Of a stretch of 64,000 nucleotides of DNA, positions 26,418 to 35,168 are shown piece after piece. The DNA is taken from positions 1 through 64,000 of the forward strand of contig CBCYME010000010.1 of the NCBI GenBank assembly GCA_965183835.1. The letters are read 5' to 3'. This DNA comes from OMPR01 sp965183835 (lineage in GTDB: Bacteria > Pseudomonadota > Alphaproteobacteria > Rhodobacterales > Rhodobacteraceae). The position numbers and the translations under genes are program-made. Each line of letters opens with the position of its first letter. Position 1 is the stretch's first letter. Under the pieces are notes generated by a model. It had not been told where the DNA came from and made no database searches. It saw only the letters and a program-made list of their open reading frames with translations.

Positions 26418-27434
26418 TTAGAACGAATCTTCGAACTTTTTCGCCAGATCTTCGATGTTGTCGGGCGGCCAGTCCTCGACGTCCATGCCAAGGTGCAGAC
26501 CCATGCCGGACAGAACTTCTTTGATCTCGTTCAGCGACTTGCGGCCAAAGTTCGGCGTGCGCAGCATTTCTGCTTCGGTCTTCTGGATGAGATCGCCGAT
26601 GTAGACGATGTTGTCATTCTTGAGGCAGTTCGCCGAACGGACAGACAGTTCCAGTTCGTCCACTTTCTTGAGCAGAAGCGGGTTGAACTCGAGACCATCA
26701 TCTTCGTCCTGACGGCTTGCGGATTCTGGCTCGTCGAAGTTGACGAAGATCGACAGCTGGTCCTGCAGAATGCGCGCGGCATAGGCCACTGCATCGTCAG
26801 GCGTGATCGAGCCGTCGGTTTCGACTTTCATGGTCAGTTTGTCATAGTCCAGAACCTGACCTTCGCGGGTCGGCTGAACGTCATACGAAACCTTTTTGAC
26901 CGGCGAATAGATCGCATCGATCGGGATCAGGCCGATAGGCGCGTCTTCGGGCTTGTTCTTGTCAGCCGAAACGTAGCCTTTGCCTGTGTTCACGGTCAGT
27001 TCCATGAACAGATCGGCGCCATCGTCCAAGTGACAGATCACGTGGTCGCGGTTCAGGATTTCGATGCCAGCGCTCTCGCTGATGTCACCAGCAGTAACAA
27101 CGGCGGGGCCTTTGGCATTGATCGACAGGCGCTTGGGCCCTTCGACTTCCATGCGCAGCGAAACCTGCTTGAGGTTCAGGATCACATCAGTGACGTCCTC
27201 GCGCACACCAGCAACGCTGGAGAACTCGTGCAGAACGTTGTCAATCTGAACGGAGGTGACGGCCGCGCCTTGCAGCGAGCTCATCAAGATGCGACGCAGG
27301 GCGTTGCCCAGTGTCAGACCAAAGCCCCGCTCAAGCGGTTCGGCAACCACAGTCGCCTGACGCGCAGGGTCATTGCCCGGCTTTACGTCCAGCTGGGTCG
27401 GCTTGATCAGTTCTGCCCAATTCTTATGGATCAT
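26418..27434 (-). CDS. rpoA: DNA-directed RNA polymerase subunit alpha
   Basis: A 338-residue alpha subunit. The N-terminal dimerisation domain includes EPLERGFGLTLGNALRRILMSSL. The linker is acidic, and the C-terminal domain holds SVRSANCLKNDNI and MLRTPNFGRKSLNEIKE, which contact UP elements and activators. The start MIHKNWAEL at 27434 follows a GGAGGGACAC ribosome site; the open frame extends four codons further upstream to GTG/ATG candidates that I reject. It sits between rpsK and rplQ. Confidence 0.98.
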   Translation of the reverse strand: MIHKNWAELIKPTQLDVKPGNDPARQATVVAEPLERGFGLTLGNALRRILMSSLQGAAVTSVQIDNVLHEFSSVAGVREDVTDVILNLKQVSLRMEVEGPKRLSINAKGPAVVTAGDISESAGIEILNRDHVICHLDDGADLFMELTVNTGKGYVSADKNKPEDAPIGLIPIDAIYSPVKKVSYDVQPTREGQVLDYDKLTMKVETDGSITPDDAVAYAARILQDQLSIFVNFDEPESASRQDEDDGLEFNPLLLKKVDELELSVRSANCLKNDNIVYIGDLIQKTEAEMLRTPNFGRKSLNEIKEVLSGMGLHLGMDVEDWPPDNIEDLAKKFEDSF

Positions 27435-27550
27435 GTGTCCCTCCATTCCTGTCTGCGCCCCATGTCCATAAAGGTGCAGACGCCCGAGGTTTCAAACGGC
27501 GTACTGGGGCCGCGTCAGATAACGCGGCCCCAGTAAAACTTTTGTATCGC

Positions 27551-27940
27551 TTAAACGCGGCGACGCTTTGGTGGGCGGCAGCCGTTGTGAGCAATCGGTG
27601 TCACATCGCGGATCGACGTGATGTTGAAGCCCACTGCAGCCAACGCGCGCAGAGCCGATTCACGTCCTGAGCCGGGGCCCTGAACTTCGACTTCCAGCGT
27701 TTTGACGCCGTGATCCTGTGCTTTTTTGCCTGCATCTTCTGCAGCCATCTGAGCAGCGTAGGGGGTCGATTTCCGCGAGCCTTTGAAGCCCATGGTACCG
27801 GCTGACGACCAAGAGATCGCGTTGCCCTGTACGTCAGAGATCAGGATCTTGGTGTTGTTGAACGACGAATTTACGTGGGCTACGCCCGAAGCAATATTCT
27901 TGCGCTCTTTTTTCTTGGTCCGAGTCTTATCGCGTGCCAT
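27551..27940 (-). CDS. rpsK: 30S ribosomal protein S11
   Basis: A 129-residue S11. It has HVNSSFNNTKILISD, the GFKGSRKSTPYAAQMAAEDA block and the C-terminal DVTPIAHNGCRPPKRRRV, all standard. It binds the platform of the small subunit. GGGAGG lies well upstream of the ATG. Sixteen bases or so separate it from rpsM. Confidence 0.98.
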   Translation of the reverse strand: MARDKTRTKKKERKNIASGVAHVNSSFNNTKILISDVQGNAISWSSAGTMGFKGSRKSTPYAAQMAAEDAGKKAQDHGVKTLEVEVQGPGSGRESALRALAAVGFNITSIRDVTPIAHNGCRPPKRRRV

Positions 27941-27955
27941 TGATCAAACCCTCCC

Positions 27956-28324
27956 TTATTTCTTCTTACCAGCAATGGCCTTTGCGGGGCCTTTGCGAGT
28001 GCGAGCGTTGGTGTGGGTACGCTGACCGCGAACGGGCAGGTTACGACGATGGCGCAGACCGCGGTAGCAACCCAGATCCATCAAACGTTTGATGTTCATC
28101 TGAGTGTCACGACGCAGGTCACCTTCGACGGTGTAGTTTGCATCGATGTGCTCACGCACGGCCAGAACTTCGGCGTCCGACAGTTCGTTGACGCGACGGG
28201 TGGAGTCGATACCAACAGCTTCGCAGATTGCTTTAGCTGAGGTGTTACCGATTCCGGTGATATAAGTAAGGGCGATAGGGACCCGCTTTGCAGTGGGGAT
28301 GTTTACGCCGGCAATACGTGCCAC
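27956..28324 (-). CDS. rpsM: 30S ribosomal protein S13
   Basis: A 122-residue S13 starting MARIAGVNIPTAKRVPIAL. The helix-hairpin-helix YITGIGNTSAKAICEAVGID and the basic tail RGQRTHTNARTRKGPAKAIAG both match. It contacts the P-site tRNA and 50S at the head. It is first in its module: adk upstream ends in a terminator, and a promoter lies at 28478-28506. rpmJ, which follows secY in many bacteria, is absent here. Confidence 0.98.
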   Translation of the reverse strand: MARIAGVNIPTAKRVPIALTYITGIGNTSAKAICEAVGIDSTRRVNELSDAEVLAVREHIDANYTVEGDLRRDTQMNIKRLMDLGCYRGLRHRRNLPVRGQRTHTNARTRKGPAKAIAGKKK

Positions 28325-28477
28325 GTGTCACTTTCCTTTTGGTTGCGGTTCCGTAACACCGGAACCTTTTTTCACAACACCGGACCGGATGCGAACACCA
28401 TTGGTCAAGTATCTCGAGGTAGTCTTGCGAGATGAGCGAATCTCATCCACGCGTTTGATTCCCCTAGGGGATGTGGG

Positions 28478-28506
28478 TGCGTAGAGAGTTTTAGAAAAAT
28501 CGTCAA
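28478..28506 (-). promoter_or_regulatory. Sigma70-type promoter of rpsM-rpsK-rpoA-rplQ
   Basis: Minus strand TTGACG (28506-28501), 17 bases, TACGCA (28483-28478). A CCCCTAGGGG palindrome (28466-28475) lies at the predicted start point. The leader to rpsM would be about 145 bases. The 80-codon open frame in this gap looks spurious. Confidence 0.55.
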
Positions 28507-28529
28507 GCCCTGCCGGTACGGAACGCAGC

Positions 28530-28570
28530 AAAAAGGGCAAGTGTCTGGTTCGAAAGGTCGATCCAGACAC
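28530..28570 (-). terminator. Intrinsic terminator after adk
   Basis: Minus strand GTGTCTGG (28570-28563) pairs with CCAGACAC (28548-28541), then a short gap and T5 (near 28531-28536). It lies 28 bases after adk and separates it from the rpsM module. Confidence 0.7.
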
Positions 28571-28597
28571 CGTTTATCTGTTCGTCAGGCCAAAATG

Positions 28598-29173
28598 TCA
28601 GCCGAGAATCGCATCAATAGACGCGGTAACATCACCGATGTCGGCCAACCCATCAATAGGGCGCAGATCACCCTTAGCGTGATAGTAACCGATCAACGGC
28701 GCGGTCTTTTTGTAGTATTCCATCAGGCGGATACGCACGCTGTCTTCGTTGTCGTCTGCGCGGGCCTCTTTGCCTGCGGCGACGGCTTCGGCAGCGCGGT
28801 TAACGATCCGCTTTACCAGCGTTTCGTCATCGACTTGCAATTCGACTACGCAATCCAGGCTTTCGCCCTTTTCAGCCAGCAGCTCACCCAGAGCATCGGC
28901 CTGAGCCAGAGTGCGTGGGAAGCCGTCAAAGATGAACCCACCCTTGGCGCCCTGCTCCAACTTTTCACGGATCAGACCAATGACGATTTCGTCAGTGACG
29001 AGTTCGCCCTTGTCCATGACTTCGGCAACACGCTTGCCCATCTCTGTGCCGCTGCTTTTGGCTTCTCGCAGCATATCACCAGTGCTCAGCTGAACCATGC
29101 CACGCGCATCAACCAGATGCTGTGCCTGAGTGCCTTTGCCCGCGCCTGGCGGGCCCAATAGAATGATATTCAT
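28598..29173 (-). CDS. adk: Adenylate kinase (short-LID form)
   Basis: A 191-residue kinase that interconverts AMP, ADP and ATP. The P-loop is GPPGAGKGTQA, the NMP-binding part has LSTGDMLREA, and the motif FIFDGFPRTLAQ is clear. The LID is only DDNEDSVRIRL-length, lacking the zinc-binding insertion of long-form enzymes. It is third after rplO and secY, overlapping the secY stop by 4 bases (ATGA), so it is translationally linked to the secretion channel gene. Confidence 0.97.
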   Translation of the reverse strand: MNIILLGPPGAGKGTQAQHLVDARGMVQLSTGDMLREAKSSGTEMGKRVAEVMDKGELVTDEIVIGLIREKLEQGAKGGFIFDGFPRTLAQADALGELLAEKGESLDCVVELQVDDETLVKRIVNRAAEAVAAGKEARADDNEDSVRIRLMEYYKKTAPLIGYYHAKGDLRPIDGLADIGDVTASIDAILG

Positions 29174-30534
29174 CGACGAGCAGGTCCCTTCCTGGCGCGT
29201 TTTTTATTTTTACCACGCAACTGGGACTTTTCGATAAGCCCTTCGTATTGATGCGCCAGCAAGTGGCTCTGAACTTGTTGGATCGTATCCATCGTTACAG
29301 AGACGATAATCAGGACAGACGTACCGCCAAAATAGAACGGGATCGCAAACTGACCACGCAGAATTTCGGGCAGCAGACAGACCGCCGCAAGATAGGCCGC
29401 ACCCAATACCAAGATACGGTTCACAACATACTCAAGGTATTCAGCGGTCTTCTTACCCGGACGGATACCCGGAACAAAACCATTCTGGTTCTTGAGATTG
29501 TCGGCCACATCATCCGGCTTGAACGCAACGTTGAAGGTATAGAAATACGCAAAAAAGACGATCATCGAGACGAAGAACAGCAGATAGAGCGGCTGACCTG
29601 GTCCAAAGTTGGCCAGCAACCATGACATCACCGGACCATTTGCAGCACCCGCTGAGAAGGTTGAGATCGTCACAGGCAACAACAGCAACGAGCTGGCAAA
29701 AATCGCAGGAATAACGCCGGCTGGGTTCACCTTGACGGGCAAGTGGCTGGAGCCACCGTCATAGACCTTCATGCCGACCTGACGGCGCGGGTACTGGATG
29801 TGGATCTTGCGCAGTGCACGTTCCATGAACACCACAAAGGTGATCGTCACCAGAACCATCGCAATCACCAACAAGATCACGGCGGGGCTGATCGCACCCG
29901 AGCGACCCGATGCCAGGAACTGCGCCAGTGCGGCGGGGACTTCGGCAATGATGCCAACGAAAATGATCAGAGAGATACCGTTACCAATGCCGCGTGCAGT
30001 GATTTGCTCACCCAGCCACATCAGGAACATTGTACCGCCAACCAAAGTGATCATGGTCGAGAAGCGGAAGTAGAGACCGGCATCTGTTGCCAGATCACCT
30101 GATTCGAGCGAAACAGCCAACCCGTAAGCCTGCACAGTGGCCAATGCCACGGTACCGAAACGGGTGTACTGGTTGATCTTTTTACGACCTTGTTCGCCTT
30201 CTTTCTTGAGCTGCTCAAGTTGCGGCACCATGGCCGTCATCAGCTGAACAATGATCGACGCCGAGATATAGGGCATAATGCCAAGGGCAAAGATGCCCAT
30301 GCGGCCCAATGCACCCCCGGTAAACATCGAAACCATACCGCCGATGCCCTGCCCCGCTTGCTCCATGAACTCGCGCAGCGCAACACCGTCGATACCTGGC
30401 ACGGGAATAAAGGTCCCCAAGCGGTAGACGATCAACAACCCGAGAGTAAACAGGATGCGGTTGCGCAGATCGGTGGCTTTGCCAAGGGCTGACCAGCTTG
30501 TATTGGCCGCCATTTGTTCTGCTGCTGATACCAT
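29170..30534 (-). CDS. secY: Protein translocase subunit SecY
   Basis: A 454-residue, ten-helix channel of the Sec translocon. Typical pieces are RILFTLGLLIVYRLGTFIPVPGID, the FMERALRKIHIQYPRRQVG loop that contacts the ribosome and SecA, and the C-terminal SQLRGKNKKRARKGPARR. It inserts in the inner membrane and pairs with SecE and SecG, which are not in this window. It lies about 110 bases after rplO. Confidence 0.98.
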   Translation of the reverse strand: MVSAAEQMAANTSWSALGKATDLRNRILFTLGLLIVYRLGTFIPVPGIDGVALREFMEQAGQGIGGMVSMFTGGALGRMGIFALGIMPYISASIIVQLMTAMVPQLEQLKKEGEQGRKKINQYTRFGTVALATVQAYGLAVSLESGDLATDAGLYFRFSTMITLVGGTMFLMWLGEQITARGIGNGISLIIFVGIIAEVPAALAQFLASGRSGAISPAVILLVIAMVLVTITFVVFMERALRKIHIQYPRRQVGMKVYDGGSSHLPVKVNPAGVIPAIFASSLLLLPVTISTFSAGAANGPVMSWLLANFGPGQPLYLLFFVSMIVFFAYFYTFNVAFKPDDVADNLKNQNGFVPGIRPGKKTAEYLEYVVNRILVLGAAYLAAVCLLPEILRGQFAIPFYFGGTSVLIIVSVTMDTIQQVQSHLLAHQYEGLIEKSQLRGKNKKRARKGPARR

Positions 30535-30643
30535 TATCGGTCTCTCTTATGAAAACGCCGCCCAGAACCGTTTTCCGGCTCGGGCGGCGTCAAATTGGAA
30601 AACTGAGAACTATGTAAGCGGCATCGTCGCCGCTCACAAGCAG

Positions 30644-31117
30644 TTACTCTGCTGCTGCAGCAGATGTGACCTTCAGTGAGCCGCCCGCCTTCTCAACTGC
30701 TTCGACAGCAGCTTTCGAGGCACCAGTGACTTCGAGGTTCAACTTTGCAGTAACTTCGCCTTTGGCCAGAACGCGAATTCCGTCCAGTTTGCGGCGGATC
30801 AGACCGGATGCGATCATTGCATCTTCGGTGATCGCTGCGGTGGCGTCGATTTTGCCTGCGTCAACGAACTTCTGGATCAGGCCCAGGTTAACAACAGAGA
30901 ATTCTTTGCGGTTTGGCTTGTTAAAGCCGCGCTTTGGCAGACGTTGGTACAAAGGCATCTGACCGCCTTCGTAGCCGTTGATCGCCACACCCGAACGGGA
31001 TTTCTGACCTTTGATACCACGGCCAGCTGTTTTACCTTTGCCGGAACCAGGACCACGTGCAACGCGTTTACGAGGTTTGGTTGCGCCAGCATTGTCGCGC
31101 AGTTCATGAAGTTTCAT
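30644..31117 (-). CDS. rplO: 50S ribosomal protein L15
   Basis: A 157-residue L15 with the N-terminal start MKLHELRDNAGATKPRKRVARG, followed by GSGKGKTAGRGIKGQKSRSG. The middle has GGQMPLYQRLPKRGF, also standard. In most bacteria rplO follows rpmD directly. Here rpmD lies 1.85 kb upstream, with a cyclase and a DUF1127 gene between, and rplO has its own promoter at 31213-31241. Confidence 0.98.
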   Translation of the reverse strand: MKLHELRDNAGATKPRKRVARGPGSGKGKTAGRGIKGQKSRSGVAINGYEGGQMPLYQRLPKRGFNKPNRKEFSVVNLGLIQKFVDAGKIDATAAITEDAMIASGLIRRKLDGIRVLAKGEVTAKLNLEVTGASKAAVEAVEKAGGSLKVTSAAAAE

Positions 31118-31212
31118 ATCGCTTCTCCTAAGCCGGATGTGACCCTCGAAGCGAATGGGTCAACCACGGCATTTCTTGATTTTGATTCTGTGACTCGTGC
31201 AGCCACCGGGCG

Positions 31213-31241
31213 CGTATAGACCTTCCACTTGTTGGGATCAA
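31213..31241 (-). promoter_or_regulatory. Sigma70-type promoter of rplO-secY-adk
   Basis: Minus strand TTGATC (31241-31236), 17 bases, TATACG (31218-31213). It lies about 95 bases before rplO. Confidence 0.6.
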
Positions 31242-31357
31242 GTCAGATCCCTTTTGATTGGTCTTCGTGGTCGCCGTCACAAGAAGGCAAACCACAAATT
31301 TAGCAACCTCCCCATGTTTCTGCTATTCTGCGTCTTATCCTAACAGGCCGCATAAGC

Positions 31358-32498
31358 ATGACTTGGAAAGACACCGACATTTTGGATTGGCTCCTGACTG
31401 ATGGGCGCTTCCTTCCTGATCTTGATGCCGCCACCAAGGCGTTGGGAAAGGAGATGTTGAATGTCGGCGCACCTATCTGGAGATTTCGGTTGGCCATCCG
31501 AACCGTTCACCCCCCTTGTTGCGGCTTCCAGCGCGATCTGGGAACGTGACAGCGGGTCCATTGAACCTCAAGAGGCCTCGCACGGGTTGGAAAAGCGCAC
31601 TGACTATATTGGCAGCCCCATGGCCGTCATTCGTGAAACCAGTCAACCACTGAGGCAGAGCTTGATCGCACTCAGCCCGACGGACCATGACGCCTTTCAC
31701 GAACTGCAAGCCCGGGGGGCAACCGACTATTATGGGGTGCCGCTACGTTTCTCAGGGAAAGGCGGAGGTATTGCCGTGTTTGTGACGGATCGCACCAGCG
31801 GTTTTTCTGAAACAGACATCGCAGCCTTCAACAGAATAGCGCTCGGTCTGACGCCCATCGTCGAGGTCTATCGCTTAAACTACCTCTCCAGCGCGATTGC
31901 CGAGGCCTATTTAGGACACCGCAGCGGTCAACGCGTTTTGGGTGGTGAAATCACACGCGGGCATGTTGAGCAATTGGATGCAGCTGTGTTTTTCTCGGAC
32001 CTGCGAAACTGGACCGGGTTGAGCAGCACCCTCCCCGCCGCAGAGGCGCTCGATTTGGCCAATCGATACTTTGAACTCATAGATCAAGCGATCACAGCGC
32101 ACGGTGGCGAGATACTCAAATTCTTGGGCGATGGCGTTCTCGCGATCTTCTCAGAGGCAGAGCACGGAGAGAGAACTTGCATCAACGCATTGGCTGCGGC
32201 CCATGCTGCGCATGAAATGGCACGCAACGCGGACCAACCCTTAGCGACAGACTTTGGCGTCGGTCTGCATCACGGGCGCGTATCCTACGGCAATGTCGGT
32301 TCAGAGCGGCGTCTCGATTTCACAGTCATGGGACAAGCCGTTAACGTCGCGGCCCGAGTCGAGGCGTTGTGCCCCAGATTTTCTCAGCCCGTTCTCTGCT
32401 CCAAAGCGTTTGCAGTTCGCTTGCCCAATTCGAACGACGCTTTAGATACCGTGACCCTAAAAGGATTGTCTGCACCTCAGGAAATATTCGCGCCCTGA
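31358..32498 (+). CDS. Class III adenylate/guanylate cyclase with N-terminal GAF-like region; apparent frameshift in a C6 run
   Basis: The catalytic domain begins near DAAVFFSDLRNWTGLS, which holds the first metal-binding aspartate. EILKFLGDGVLAIF holds the second, and VSYGNVGSERRLDFTVMGQAVNVAARVE completes the class III cyclase pattern; it should make cAMP (cGMP not excluded). The N-terminal region (WERDSG, YYGVPLRFSGK) looks like a small-ligand sensor. The sequence reads in two frames. MTWKDTDILDWLLTDGRF runs from ATG 31358 up to RTVHP, then the reading shifts to LVAASSAIWERD. Removing one C from the six at 31510-31515 joins them into about 379 residues. Starting at ATG 31461 alone gives 345 residues, with an unnatural N-terminus. 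Plus-strand gene inside the ribosomal cluster. Confidence 0.8.
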
Positions 32499-32502
32499 AC
32501 GC

Positions 32503-32527
32503 AAAAAGCCCCCAGAAACTGGGGGCT
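32503..32527 (-). terminator. Intrinsic terminator of the DUF1127 gene
   Basis: AGCCCCCAG and CTGGGGGCT arms (32507-32515, 32519-32527) around AAA, with T5 on the minus-strand exit. The cyclase gene on plus ends just before it and may use the same stem. Confidence 0.8.
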
Positions 32528-32549
32528 CACTAAAATCCATTGTCTAGGT

Positions 32550-32765
32550 TCACATGCCGTAAACGTGACGATGAACCATCGACTGAATATCATACCGGCT
32601 GAATCCCAAATCGTGCAATTCACGATCACTCATCGACGACAGCTCGGAAACTGTTTGACGGTAAGCGATACGTTTTACGCGGGATTCTTTGAAGCCTTGA
32701 AGAAACGCGCTCAGACGTGCGGAAAATGAGAGGCCTGAGGATGCGGGTGCTTGAGCGATTGCCAT
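32550..32765 (-). CDS. DUF1127 domain-containing small protein
   Basis: A 71-residue protein. The DUF1127 core (about residues 35-66) reads YRQTVSELSSMSDRELHDLGFSRYDI in sense, with the typical Arg/Tyr pair and the LxDLGISR-type motif. Some small DUF1127 proteins have been linked to phosphate and carbon metabolism and to RNA binding; nothing here shows which applies. AAGGAATACAAC precedes the ATG. A small stem, CTGGGA/TCCCAG (32786-32802), lies in its leader. Confidence 0.85.
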   Translation of the reverse strand: MAIAQAPASSGLSFSARLSAFLQGFKESRVKRIAYRQTVSELSSMSDRELHDLGFSRYDIQSMVHRHVYGM

Positions 32766-32906
32766 GTTGTATTCCTTATCTACTGCTGGGACGTATTCCC
32801 AGTGTTACGTTGTCCATGTTTTCTGTGACCAACCGCAGATAGGGTCAGGACAGCGCGTCAGCAACCGACGTTCTGGTCTAGCCGCTATGCACTCGCAGCA
32901 AAGCAA

Positions 32907-32936
32907 AAAACGCCCCCGGTTTCCCGAGGGCGTTTT
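32907..32936 (-). terminator. Intrinsic terminator after rpmD
   Basis: AAAACGCCC (32907-32915) and GGGCGTTTT (32928-32936) pair, with a CGG/CCG extension of the stem. A T6 exits on minus. It ends the rpmC-rpmD ribosomal module 28 bases after rpmD. Confidence 0.85.
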
Positions 32937-32964
32937 CTAATCTTGTCGGGGTTCGACCCAGCGC

Positions 32965-33153
32965 TTAGCCGCGCTCTTCGATGATCTCAACCAGATGCGG
33001 GATCTTGTTGACCATGCCGCGAACCGAAGGAGTATCCTCCAGCTCACGGGTTTTGTGCATCTTGTTCAGACCCAGACCAACCAGAGTAGCACGCTGGTCG
33101 GCGGGGCGACGGATCGGAGAACCGATCTGTTTTACGACGATGGTTTTTGCCAT
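32965..33153 (-). CDS. rpmD: 50S ribosomal protein L30
   Basis: A 62-residue L30, the usual bacterial length. It reads KTIVVKQIGSPIRRPADQRA, then LVGLGLNKMHKTRELEDTPS. Its stop is followed by a strong terminator, so it is the last gene of a ribosomal module in this genome rather than an internal spc gene. Confidence 0.97.
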   Translation of the reverse strand: MAKTIVVKQIGSPIRRPADQRATLVGLGLNKMHKTRELEDTPSVRGMVNKIPHLVEIIEERG

Positions 33154-33165
33154 GTGATCGATTCC

Positions 33166-33729
33166 TTACGCTTCTGCTTGGGCAGGCGCTTCGTCCCGCT
33201 TAGGCAGGATGTCAGCAACCTTTTTACCACGACGCTGTGCAACGGAACGAGGGCTTGATTCCTTGCGGAGGCCGTCGATTGTTGCGCGGATCATGTTGTA
33301 AGGGTTCTGCGAGCCGATCGACTTGGAAACAACGTCTTTCACGCCCAGCATTTCGAATACGGCACGCATCGGACCACCGGCAATAATACCAGTACCTTCC
33401 GGTGCGCTGCGCATTACGACTTTACCGGCGCCGTGACGGCCTTCCATGTCGTGGTGCAGGGTCCGACCTTCGCGCAATTGCACGCGGATCATCTGACGCT
33501 TGGCCTGCTCGGTGGCTTTACGAATGGCCTCAGGGACCTCTTTCGCTTTACCTTTACCAAAGCCGACGCGGCCTTTTTGATCGCCTACAACAACCAGAGC
33601 GGCAAAGCCAAAGCGCTTACCACCTTTTACGGTTTTTGATACGCGGTTGATCGCGACCAGGCGGTCTGCGAATTCCGGTGTTTCGTCGCGGTCACGACGG
33701 TTACCCCGGCGGTTATCACGTTCTGCCAT
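33166..33729 (-). CDS. rpsE: 30S ribosomal protein S5
   Basis: A 187-residue S5. The double-stranded RNA-binding domain begins FADRLVAINRVSKTVKGG. The motif GRVGFGKGKAKEVPEAI and the C-terminal half GTGIIAGGPMRAVFE are typical. Start MAERDNRRGNRRDRDE at 33729 is chosen over the upstream in-frame ATG at 33750, since alphaproteobacterial S5 begins with this Arg/Asp-rich stretch. Mutations in S5 loops give ambiguity or spectinomycin resistance; I see no such change here. Confidence 0.97.
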   Translation of the reverse strand: MAERDNRRGNRRDRDETPEFADRLVAINRVSKTVKGGKRFGFAALVVVGDQKGRVGFGKGKAKEVPEAIRKATEQAKRQMIRVQLREGRTLHHDMEGRHGAGKVVMRSAPEGTGIIAGGPMRAVFEMLGVKDVVSKSIGSQNPYNMIRATIDGLRKESSPRSVAQRRGKKVADILPKRDEAPAQAEA

Positions 33730-33845
33730 GTGTGGCATTCCTTCTAACAAGGCGGCTAGCGCCCAAAATTACTCAATCCTGGTGGGTCCGACCGAAACCG
33801 GAACCCCCGGATCATCGGGGCGGCGCAAGCACCGCCCACACTGAC

Positions 33846-34205
33846 TTAGATCTTCAGGCCACCTTCACGGGCAGCGTCGGCCAAGGCCTTCACTTTACCG
33901 TGGAACAGGAAACCACCGCGATCAAAGTATGCTTCTTCAACGCCAGCTTTCTTAGCACGCTCGGCAATAGCCGTGCCCACTTTGGTTGCTGCTTCGACGT
34001 TGCTCTTGCCAACAACGCCCAGATCTTTTTCCAGGGTCGATGCGGCTGCCAGAGTCACGCCACGAACGTCGTCGATCAGCTGAACGCTGATGTTCTTGTT
34101 CGAACGGTGAACGGACAGACGCATGCGGCCTGCGTTGACCTTGCGAAGTTTGTTCCGGACGCGCAAGCGGCGCTTCAGAAACAGGGTTCTTTTGCTGTTT
34201 GCCAT
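33846..34205 (-). CDS. rplR: 50S ribosomal protein L18
   Basis: A 119-residue L18. It binds 5S rRNA with L5 and L25. The pattern RMRLSVHRSNKNISVQLIDD and the C-terminal AYFDRGGFLFHGKVKALADAAREGGL are standard. About 116 bases lie between it and rpsE, longer than other gaps in this module, with no terminator seen. Confidence 0.97.
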   Translation of the reverse strand: MANSKRTLFLKRRLRVRNKLRKVNAGRMRLSVHRSNKNISVQLIDDVRGVTLAAASTLEKDLGVVGKSNVEAATKVGTAIAERAKKAGVEEAYFDRGGFLFHGKVKALADAAREGGLKI

Positions 34206-34216
34206 TTTGCTAGTCC

Positions 34217-34750
34217 TTACTTCTTCTTGCCTTCTTTGCGGAAGACGAATTCGCCCTTATAGCGAATGCCTTTACCCTTATAGGGCTCAGGCTTACGCCA
34301 TGCGCGGATGTTAGCGGCAACCTGACCAACCAGCTGCTCATCATTGCCTTCGACAATAATGATCGTCTGCTTGGGTGCAGTAACGGTAACACCGTCCGGA
34401 GCAGTGTAGTCAACGTCGTGTGACAAGCCGAGATTCAGCTTCAGGGTGTTACCCTGCATCTGAGCCCGGTAACCAACACCTTGGATCTCCAGCTCTTTCT
34501 TAAAGCCAGAAGTCACGCCAGTTACGAGATTCGCAACCATGGTGCGGGACATGCCCCACTGCTGACGGGCACGCTTGGACGAGCCGCGAGGAGTGATGGT
34601 CACAACGTTGTCTTCGACAGCGAGGCTCACATCATCAGTGGCGGAGAAGCTACGGGTCCCTTTCGGGCCCTTAACTTCGATGGTCTGGCCGGACACAGAG
34701 GCGGTAACGCCGCTGGGCAGTTCGACCGGTTTTTTACCAATACGAGACAT
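34217..34750 (-). CDS. rplF: 50S ribosomal protein L6
   Basis: A 177-residue L6 made of two related domains. MSRIGKKPVELPSGV starts the first. The second carries the conserved GVGYRAQMQGNTLKLNLG and ends EPYKGKGIRYKGEFVFRKEGKKK. It lies near the factor-binding site of 50S. Eleven bases from rplR. Confidence 0.98.
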   Translation of the reverse strand: MSRIGKKPVELPSGVTASVSGQTIEVKGPKGTRSFSATDDVSLAVEDNVVTITPRGSSKRARQQWGMSRTMVANLVTGVTSGFKKELEIQGVGYRAQMQGNTLKLNLGLSHDVDYTAPDGVTVTAPKQTIIIVEGNDEQLVGQVAANIRAWRKPEPYKGKGIRYKGEFVFRKEGKKK

Positions 34751-34762
34751 CGATAGACCTCC

Positions 34763-35155
34763 TTAGAAGACGGTGCAGAGCACTTCGCCGCCAACGTTGG
34801 CTGCGCGCGCTTTGGCATCCGACATCACACCCTGAGGGGTGGAGACAATCGACACACCCAGGCCCTGACGGACAGATGGGATGTCTTTGACGCCCATGTA
34901 AACGCGACGGCCAGGTTTAGAAACCCGCTTCACTTCACGAATTACAGGTTCGCCTTCGTAGTACTTGAGGCTGATTTCGATAGCCGGATGGCCGTCTGCA
35001 CCAGTCATTGCTTCGTAACCGCGGATGTAACCTTCATCTGCCAGCACGTCCAATACCCATGCCCGCAGCTTAGAAGCTGGAGTCATGACAGTGGATTTGC
35101 CACGCAGTTGCGAGTTACGGATGCGGGTGAGCATATCGCCGATAGGATCGTTCAT
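34763..35155 (-). CDS. rpsH: 30S ribosomal protein S8
   Basis: A 130-residue S8 starting MNDPIGDMLTRIRNSQLRGK. The core SKPGRRVYMGVKDIPSV and the C-terminal GLGVSIVSTPQGVMSDAKAR are typical. S8 binds helix 21 of 16S rRNA; in E. coli it also represses spc translation by binding near the rplX-rplE junction. I could not identify such a site by eye here. Confidence 0.98.
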   Translation of the reverse strand: MNDPIGDMLTRIRNSQLRGKSTVMTPASKLRAWVLDVLADEGYIRGYEAMTGADGHPAIEISLKYYEGEPVIREVKRVSKPGRRVYMGVKDIPSVRQGLGVSIVSTPQGVMSDAKARAANVGGEVLCTVF

Positions 35156-35168
35156 ATCTGTCTCTCCC

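Noticed and set aside
25854..27536. Long plus-strand open frame (about 560 codons) opposite rplQ and rpoA
   Set aside because: It is exactly antisense to two intact, conserved genes and its translation shows no domain; it follows from codon bias in the real genes.
28328..28570. 80-codon minus-strand frame between rpsM and adk
   Set aside because: It spans a terminator and a promoter, has no ribosome site and no family resemblance.
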